Shown here: positions 59,601 through 64,000 of the stretch, in pieces
Numbering within the stretch: position 1 is the stretch's first letter
Layout: every line of letters begins with the position of its first letter
Source of the DNA: Pseudomonas marvdashtae
GTDB taxonomy: Bacteria > Pseudomonadota > Gammaproteobacteria > Pseudomonadales > Pseudomonadaceae
DNA length: 64,000 nucleotides
Assembly: GCF_014268655.2 (NCBI RefSeq)
Contig: NZ_JABWQX020000001.1
Coordinates: 3,502,001-3,566,000, forward strand
Direction: 5' to 3'
Program-made: the position numbers and the translations under genes
Notes under the pieces: generated by a model
Told to the model about the DNA's origin: nothing
The model's database searches: none
Seen by the model: only the letters and a program-made list of their open reading frames with translations

Positions 59601-59747
59601 GATCCCGGCCAGGGTGCACTCATCGGTAATCGCCAGGGCCCGATAGCCCTGCTGTCTGGCACGGCGACACAGCTCCAGGGCGCTGGAGGCGCCGCGCTGG
59701 AAGCTGAAATTCGACAAACAATGCAGTTCGGCGTAGTCGATGCTCAT
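56670..59747 (-). CDS. dnaE2: Error-prone DNA polymerase DnaE2 (ImuC)
   Basis: This 1025-aa C-family polymerase does translesion synthesis. An N-terminal PHP domain ([17 protein letters not shown]) precedes the catalytic palm with the acidic cluster [16 protein letters not shown], then a C-terminal OB fold ([19 protein letters not shown]). The start at 59747 (MSIDYAELH) overlaps the imuB stop by four bases. As last gene of the lexA2-imuA-imuB-dnaE2 operon it forms the damage-induced mutasome. Confidence 0.95.
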   Translation of the reverse strand: MSIDYAELHCLSNFSFQRGASSALELCRRARQQGYRALAITDECTLAGIVRAWQAAKELDLQLIVGSEIQVEDGPKLVLLVENLEGYQALCRLITRARRRSEKGRYRIVREDFDEPLPGLLALWVPDGKDPEAQGRWLQRFFAGRLWLAVQLHCGQDDRKRLADLLALAARLDLPAVATGDVHMHVRGRRALQDTMTAIRHHVTVADAGQRLHPNGERHLRNRKDLADLYPRALLDETLEIAQRCTFDLDQLRYEYPRELVPEGHDPASWLRELAERGMRERWKDGVEDKVRVQIDKELKLIAELGYDSYFLTVHDIVRFARSRHILCQGRGSAANSAVCYALGITEIDPSCTDMLFERFLSRERNEPPDIDVDFEHERREEVLQYVFQRYGRHRAALTAVVSSYHGAGAVRDVAKALGLPPDQVNALADCCGRWSDEAPPLDRLREGGFDPDSPVLRRVLGLTQQLIGFPRHLSQHPGGFVISQQPLDTLVPVENAAMAERTIIQWDKDDLDAVGLLKVDILALGMLSAIRRCFDLIAHYRGMRHTLASLAKDDKATFDMISRADTIGVFQIESRAQMAMLPRLKPKEYYDLVIEVAIVRPGPIQGGMVHPYLRRRNKEEAVTYPSPELEEVLGRTLGVPLFQEQVMQIAIVAAGYSPGEADQLRRSMAAWKRHGGLEPHKKRLADGMEARGYSLEYAAQIFEQIKGFGNYGFPESHAASFALLTYASSWLKCHEPAAFACALINSWPMGFYSPDQILQDARRHQLQIRPVDVRASDWDCSLEPLEGRQPAIRMGLRMIKGFREDDARRIEVARGQRAFSDVADLGERARLDARALAQLADASALRGLAGDRHRARWEIAGVQEQLGLFAGLPSQEEPPVDLPKPTVGENLFADYATLGTTLGPHPLALLRPELRARRCRSSRELQDVEHGRNVSVAGLVTGRQRPGTASGVTFVTLEDEFGNLNVVVWRDLAERQRKVLVGSQLLRVDGRWESVGEVRHLIAGRLSDLTGLLAGIHVRSRDFR

Positions 59748-61165
59748 GCGAACCAGCCTTGCAGCCATAACGGCCCGCTTTCGCCCACCGGTCGATAGGC
59801 CCAGGCCCGTTGCCCGGTACGGGTTTCGATCAGGTAGTAATCGCGGCGCACATCGGCGCCGTCCCACCAGCCGGACTCGATGCGTTCCGGGCCCATGAGG
59901 ATGCGCGCCTGGCCTTCGGGCAACGCTTGGGGCTCGCCAAGCAACCAGCCGGGACGCTGGACTTCATCGCGCAGAGGACAGGCCTGGAGCCGCGGCTCGG
60001 GCGTCAGTTGCCAAGCGCACTCGGGTCGATGATCGTCGCCAAACCCCAGCCCCTGCACGGCATCGTCGCCCAGGCGCGCCCGCAGTCGTTCGCGCAATTG
60101 CTCCCAGGGCAAGGACTGCTGGGGACGTTCGTCGAACAACTCCAGGCGCTGGGGCACGAAGCTCGGCAGGTCTTCGGCGCACAACCGAAAACCGCGCACG
60201 GGTGCCTCGACCTGTACCTGTTCGAGACGGCCACGGGCCAGTTCGAACAGCATCGAAGGGTCCCGCTCGGAGCTGAGCAGGCCGACCTTGATCACCGTGT
60301 CGGGCAAACCCGCATGCTCCAGATGCAGGTCAAAGCGCTGCACGCCGCTGTCGCGCCCGCATAAAAAGGCCGACAGATCACCGGTCAAGCGGCGCAACGG
60401 AAACAGCAACGCTTGGTGCGATTGCACGTCGTAATTGAGCTCGATACGCGCATCGAAACGGTCCGCAGGCAAGTAGAACGACAGCGCCAGGGTGCGACTG
60501 CCCGTCAGCGCGTCGAAGTGCTTGAGCACGTCGGCCTCGAAGCGCCGCGCCAGGGTGTGCCGGGGCAAGGCCTGGACCTGATCCAGGCGGCGCAGCCCCA
60601 TGCGCGACAACGCCGTGGCGACGTCGGGCGCCAGGCCGATGCGGTCCACGGGCATGTGCCCCAGGTACGCTTGCAGGGTCTCGCCATCGGGCACCACCAG
60701 GGCATCATAAGCATTGGCCAGTACCCGCGCCGCCACCGGGTTGGGAGCGGCGACGATGCGATGGCGAAAGCCCAGTTCCGTCAGTTCGTCCCGCAAGCGT
60801 GCCTCGAACACCGGCCAGGGCCCGAACAGCCCCAGGCTCGATTCGATTTCGAACACCACCGTGCGCGGGTAATGCACGCTGACCTGGGAACTGAAGCGGT
60901 AGGCCCAGGCGGCTAGAAATTGTTGCCAGTGCTCGATCTGCGCCGCGTCGTACTCGGCCGTGGCAAACCCTTTGCTCAGGGCCTGGGCGGCGGTCATGGT
61001 CTGCCCGGGCCGCAAGCCCAGGGCGCGGGCCGGTTCATTGACCGCTTGCAACACCCGACGCTGGGCCGGACCGGTCAGCAGCGCCAGGGGCTCGTCGGGA
61101 TCGGGGCGCTGGCGCAGCGCGGCGTCCAGCGCCAATTGCGGAAAGAGGATACAGACCCAGCGCAT
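59744..61165 (-). CDS. imuB: Y-family polymerase-like mutasome protein ImuB
   Basis: This 473-aa protein with a Y-family polymerase fold begins [19 protein letters not shown]. In this family the catalytic acidic residues are lost, and the protein acts as an adaptor linking DnaE2 to the beta clamp. It starts eight bases after imuA and its stop overlaps the dnaE2 start (TCAT on the plus strand). SOS-regulated with the operon. Confidence 0.93.
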   Translation of the reverse strand: MRWVCILFPQLALDAALRQRPDPDEPLALLTGPAQRRVLQAVNEPARALGLRPGQTMTAAQALSKGFATAEYDAAQIEHWQQFLAAWAYRFSSQVSVHYPRTVVFEIESSLGLFGPWPVFEARLRDELTELGFRHRIVAAPNPVAARVLANAYDALVVPDGETLQAYLGHMPVDRIGLAPDVATALSRMGLRRLDQVQALPRHTLARRFEADVLKHFDALTGSRTLALSFYLPADRFDARIELNYDVQSHQALLFPLRRLTGDLSAFLCGRDSGVQRFDLHLEHAGLPDTVIKVGLLSSERDPSMLFELARGRLEQVQVEAPVRGFRLCAEDLPSFVPQRLELFDERPQQSLPWEQLRERLRARLGDDAVQGLGFGDDHRPECAWQLTPEPRLQACPLRDEVQRPGWLLGEPQALPEGQARILMGPERIESGWWDGADVRRDYYLIETRTGQRAWAYRPVGESGPLWLQGWFA

Positions 61166-61172
61166 CGCAACC

Positions 61173-61796
61173 TCAATGCTCGGTGCGCGTGGGAAACGCA
61201 ATCGGTGCCGAACGAGCCAGCCCGCCCCGGGACTTGAGCACTCGCAATTGTGCCGGCCGGGCATCGATGGCAATCCGCAGGGCCGCCGGAGACGGGTTGA
61301 TGGCTTCCTGGATCGAGCGCCAGGCGAACGCCAGGGTCTGGCCGGTTTCCGCCGCGACTTGCAAACGGCGCAGGGCCCGGTCATCCGCCTGCCGAGGCCA
61401 GCACAGCACCGCGCCGCAACTGCCCGAACGCAAGCATTGCTCAGTGGCCCACAAGGCATCGCGTTGATCGGCCTGGATGATCGACAGCTGGCGCAGGTCG
61501 ACCCCGGCATTTCGCCAAGCCTGGGGATAGGGTACGAACGGCGGCGCCACCAGCACGATCCGCTCCCCCGCCGCCGACAGCCGCGCGAGGGTCGGCCAGA
61601 CCAGTTGCAACTCGCCCACGCCCGGCGCGCCGATAAGAATTTCCGTCAGTGCCGCTTCCGGCCAGCCGCCATTGGGCAATGCCGCGTCCAGCGCCGCATG
61701 ACCGGTGGGCTGCGGACTGGCGGCCGGCGGCGCAGGTCGCCCCTTCCAGACCTGGCCGCCATTGAACAGCGTATCCAGCGCAACGACAGCGCCCAT
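61173..61796 (-). CDS. imuA: Mutasome accessory protein ImuA
   Basis: This 207-aa RecA/SulA-like protein of the translesion operon has the features GHAALDAALPNGGWPEAALTEIL and RLSAAGERIVLVAPP. In Pseudomonas ImuA is needed for ImuB-DnaE2-dependent induced mutagenesis and may modulate RecA. The start codon overlaps the last base of the lexA2 stop. Confidence 0.92.
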   Translation of the reverse strand: MGAVVALDTLFNGGQVWKGRPAPPAASPQPTGHAALDAALPNGGWPEAALTEILIGAPGVGELQLVWPTLARLSAAGERIVLVAPPFVPYPQAWRNAGVDLRQLSIIQADQRDALWATEQCLRSGSCGAVLCWPRQADDRALRRLQVAAETGQTLAFAWRSIQEAINPSPAALRIAIDARPAQLRVLKSRGGLARSAPIAFPTRTEH

Positions 61797-62413
61797 CAGC
61801 CTTGTCTCACCAGGCCACAGAACACGCCTTCGATCGCCAGGTCCTGGTCGGCTTCAACGATGATTGGCTGATAGGCCGGATTGCGGGGCAACAGGCGCAC
61901 GCGCTCGCCGATTTGCTCGAAGCGCTTGATGGTCACTTCCCCGTCCAGGCGCGCCACGACGATCTGCCCATTGGCGGCCTGGGGCGTGCGCTGCACGCCC
62001 ACCAGGTCACCGTCGAGGATGCCGTCCTCGATCATCGAATCGCCCTGGACCCGCAACAGATAATCCGGCGCCTTGGTGAAAATCGCCGGGTCCAGCAGCA
62101 GGCGGCTGTGAACCTCGGCGTCGGCACCAATCGGCAGCCCGGCAGCCACCCGCCCCAGCACCGGCACGTCCAGCAACTCGGGCCGTGGCGGCTGGTTCAG
62201 CAGCCGAATGCCTCGGGCCTGGTGCGCATTGACCTCGATGAAACCGGCCTCGGTCAACGCCAGCACATGCTTGCGCGCCACGCTGCGAGAGGCGAAACCA
62301 AACGCCTCGCTGATTTCAGCAAGGCTCGGAGACTGGCCCTGCTCGGCGATGCGTTCGCGGATAAAGGTCAGGATAGCGGTGCGGCGAGGAGTGAGAGTCG
62401 TCATGGAGTACAT
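61796..62413 (-). CDS. lexA2: Second SOS repressor LexA2
   Basis: This 205-aa LexA has an N-terminal winged helix (SPSLAEISEAFGFASRSVARKH), a cleavage bond Ala91-Gly92, and the catalytic Ser126 (GDSMIEDG) / Lys163 (VTIKRF) dyad. It heads the imuA-imuB-dnaE2 operon and represses it until RecA-stimulated self-cleavage. The ATG at 62413 is chosen because GGAG is five bases upstream; another ATG lies three codons in. A palindromic operator overlaps the start. Confidence 0.94.
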   Translation of the reverse strand: MYSMTTLTPRRTAILTFIRERIAEQGQSPSLAEISEAFGFASRSVARKHVLALTEAGFIEVNAHQARGIRLLNQPPRPELLDVPVLGRVAAGLPIGADAEVHSRLLLDPAIFTKAPDYLLRVQGDSMIEDGILDGDLVGVQRTPQAANGQIVVARLDGEVTIKRFEQIGERVRLLPRNPAYQPIIVEADQDLAIEGVFCGLVRQG

Positions 62414-62422
62414 TTGTACTCC
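62405..62422. promoter_or_regulatory. LexA2 operator overlapping ribosome site and start codon
   Basis: GGAGTACATTTGTACTCC is a perfect palindrome of 7-bp arms around 4 bp. It matches the GTAC-N4-GTAC form reported for LexA2 of P. putida, not the CTGT-N8-ACAG box of LexA1. On the minus strand it contains both the Shine-Dalgarno GGAG and the lexA2 ATG. Confidence 0.85.
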
Positions 62423-62574
62423 TGTCGGTTTTTTCTGACAAGCGCCGCCAGTCAGTTCACAGGTTGGCTGCGCTTGTGATTGTGCCGAGGGAGCTTGCTC
62501 TCATGGAACAAATTGCAACCATCTGATTTTTAAGGTTGAAAATACATACTGATCGTTCAGACATAACCTTAGAG

Positions 62575-63459
62575 TCAGGGCAACAGCAGCCCCTGCTCAC
62601 GCTCGCACAATTGCACCGCGTAATCCCACAACACGCGCAATCGGACGGATTTGTGCAGCTCGCGGCGGGTACTGATCCAGTAGCTGCGGCAGATGCTTTC
62701 GTCCGGCAGCAAAGGCACCAGCGTCGGATCGCTGCTGGCCATGTAGCACGGCAGCACGGCGATCCCAAGGCCCGAACGCGCGGCCTGCTGCTGGGCGATG
62801 ACACTGGTGCTGTGGAAGACGACTCGGGGCTTGCGGCAAAAGCTGTTGAGGAACATCAATTCCTGGCTGAACAGCAGGTCGTCGACGTAGCCGATCCAGG
62901 CGTGACGGGCCAGATCCTCGCGGCTGCGCAACGGCGGCGAGCGGTCCAGGTAGGCCTGGCTGGCATACAGGGCCAGGCGGTAATCGGTGAGTTTTCGCGT
63001 CACCAGCAGGTCGGCCGCCGGGCGTTCGAGATGAATACTGATTTCCGCCTCGCGGTTGAGGATGCTGACGAACCGCGGCACCGCCACCAGCTCAACCTCC
63101 AACCCCGGATAACGTTCGAACAACCCGTTCATGCGACTGGCCAGGAACATGATGCCCAGCCCTTCTGTAACGCCGAGGCGGATCTTGCCCAAGGGCGCGC
63201 TGGATTGGGTGATGTCCTCCTGGGCCAGCAGCGCGACATTTTCCATGGCCTCGGCATGCTTGAGCAGTGCTTCACCCGCTGGGGTCAGCTCATAGCCCTG
63301 GGCGTGCTGGACAAACAACGCCGTGCCGAGACTTTTCTCAATGGCCTCGATGTGCCGCGCCACCGTGGCATGGGTGGTGTTGAGCCGTCGCGCGGCGGTC
63401 AACAAGCGGCCGCTGCGTTGCAGTTCCAGGAAGTAGCGCAGGTCATTCCAATCGAACAT
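62575..63459 (-). CDS. LysR-family transcriptional regulator
   Basis: This 294-aa LysR regulator starts MFDWNDLRYFLELQRSGRLL. It has a helix-turn-helix at ~18-37 (AARRLNTTHATVARHIEAIE) and an effector domain at ~90-290. It is divergent from a GMC oxidoreductase gene across 132 bp and is the likely regulator of that gene. The 161 bp between it and lexA2 contain only a degenerate REP and the lexA2 promoter. Confidence 0.9.
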   Translation of the reverse strand: MFDWNDLRYFLELQRSGRLLTAARRLNTTHATVARHIEAIEKSLGTALFVQHAQGYELTPAGEALLKHAEAMENVALLAQEDITQSSAPLGKIRLGVTEGLGIMFLASRMNGLFERYPGLEVELVAVPRFVSILNREAEISIHLERPAADLLVTRKLTDYRLALYASQAYLDRSPPLRSREDLARHAWIGYVDDLLFSQELMFLNSFCRKPRVVFHSTSVIAQQQAARSGLGIAVLPCYMASSDPTLVPLLPDESICRSYWISTRRELHKSVRLRVLWDYAVQLCEREQGLLLP

Positions 63460-63591
63460 GAGCCTTCCTTGCAAACGCCTGAAAGTGAGGGGCTGTTTAT
63501 AAACGCACAGCCGCTGCGCAAAAACTAACATTCTTTTGACGAAAACTAACAACTAGGATGAGTCCCACAAGAACAAAAAATGAGGTCGCGA

Positions 63592-64000
63592 ATGCAACCT
63601 GTCGTCGATGAATACGATTACGTGGTCGTGGGCGCCGGCCCCGCTGGATGCCTTCTGGCCAACCGGCTTTCGGCCAATCCGCAACACCGGGTGCTGCTGC
63701 TCGAAGCCGGTGGCCGTGACAATTACCCCTGGATTCATATCCCGGTCGGCTACCTGTTCTGCATCGGTAACCCGCGCACCGACTGGTGCTTCAAGACCGA
63801 AGCACAACCGGGCCTGCAAGGGCGCGCGCTGAGCTATCCGCGCGGCAAGGTGTTGGGCGGCTGCTCGTCGATCAACGGCATGATCTACATGCGCGGCCAG
63901 GCCGCGGACTACGACGGCTGGGCCGCCGAGGGTAATCCCGGCTGGGCCTGGAAAGACGTGTTGCCGCTGTTCAGACAGAGCGAAAACCACTTCGCGGGAG
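63592..64000 (+). CDS. GMC-family FAD-dependent oxidoreductase, 3'-truncated
   Basis: The first 136 residues of a glucose-methanol-choline oxidoreductase (choline dehydrogenase/alcohol dehydrogenase-like) are visible. Landmarks are the N-terminal FAD fingerprint VVGAGPAGCLLANRLS, VLLLEAGGRD, and the GMC signature 1 region PRGKVLGGCSSINGMIYMRG. The start has GAGG six bases upstream; an in-frame ATG four codons earlier is less well placed. It runs off the right edge. The substrate is unknown, probably an alcohol or choline-type compound, under control of the divergent LysR. Confidence 0.9.
   Translation, partial: MQPVVDEYDYVVVGAGPAGCLLANRLSANPQHRVLLLEAGGRDNYPWIHIPVGYLFCIGNPRTDWCFKTEAQPGLQGRALSYPRGKVLGGCSSINGMIYMRGQAADYDGWAAEGNPGWAWKDVLPLFRQSENHFAG

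Overview
This window looks like chromosome from a Pseudomonas of the fluorescens/putida lineage. The evidence is the high GC content, the bkdR/bkdA1-bkdA2-bkdB-lpdV branched-chain keto-acid dehydrogenase cluster, the lexA2-imuA-imuB-dnaE2 mutagenesis cassette, an AruH-type arginine:pyruvate transaminase, NfuA, SohB, and many short GTGGCGAGG-type REP palindromes between genes. Identification rests on recognition of sequence families; no database search was run. I saw no rRNA, tRNA or CRISPR array.

Layout. 1-2.9 kb: the end of a TRAP transporter permease, an aldose-epimerase-like protein and a TauE/SafE permease. 3.0-10.9 kb: a metallo-beta-lactamase-fold hydrolase, then bkdR diverging from bkdA1A2B-lpdV, followed by ilvE. 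Together these form a branched-chain amino acid catabolic block (transaminase plus oxidative decarboxylation). 10.9-21.7 kb: an EamA exporter with a divergent AraC regulator, an ArsR-type regulator divergent from a short cytochrome P450, an FKBP, a protealysin-like M4 protease overlapping its emfourin-type inhibitor, an RcnB-like periplasmic protein, an AlkC-type DNA glycosylase, an MHYT-GGDEF-EAL protein, nicotinamidase and a DUF1345 protein.

21.7-31.1 kb is the accessory-looking part. It holds an RstAB-like two-component system, a frameshifted IS3-type orfA remnant, two near-identical copies of a regulator-box-like sequence on either side of that remnant, a 28-bp perfect palindrome in front of an unknown 171-aa gene, a pertactin-like autotransporter, and two unknown genes built of repeated Ig-like units. 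Base composition is visibly more AT-rich here than in the flanks.

31.1-39.5 kb: aruH, then a cobalamin riboswitch leading cbtB-cbtA-cobE-cobM (cobalt uptake and corrin synthesis), nfuA, and the B12-dependent methionine synthase metH. 39.6-46.5 kb: one giant gene (2305 aa) with a dermonecrotic-toxin-like N-terminus, three LRR blocks and a C-terminal NEL-type E3 ubiquitin ligase domain. 46.6-54.4 kb: small membrane proteins, cysI with its DUF934 partner, sohB, a histidine phosphatase, an SCP2 protein, a LysR regulator, and DUF465 and DUF4142 proteins. 54.4-64 kb: a PAS hybrid histidine kinase, the SOS mutagenesis operon lexA2-imuA-imuB-dnaE2 with a palindromic operator over the lexA2 start, and a LysR regulator divergent from a GMC oxidoreductase that runs off the window.
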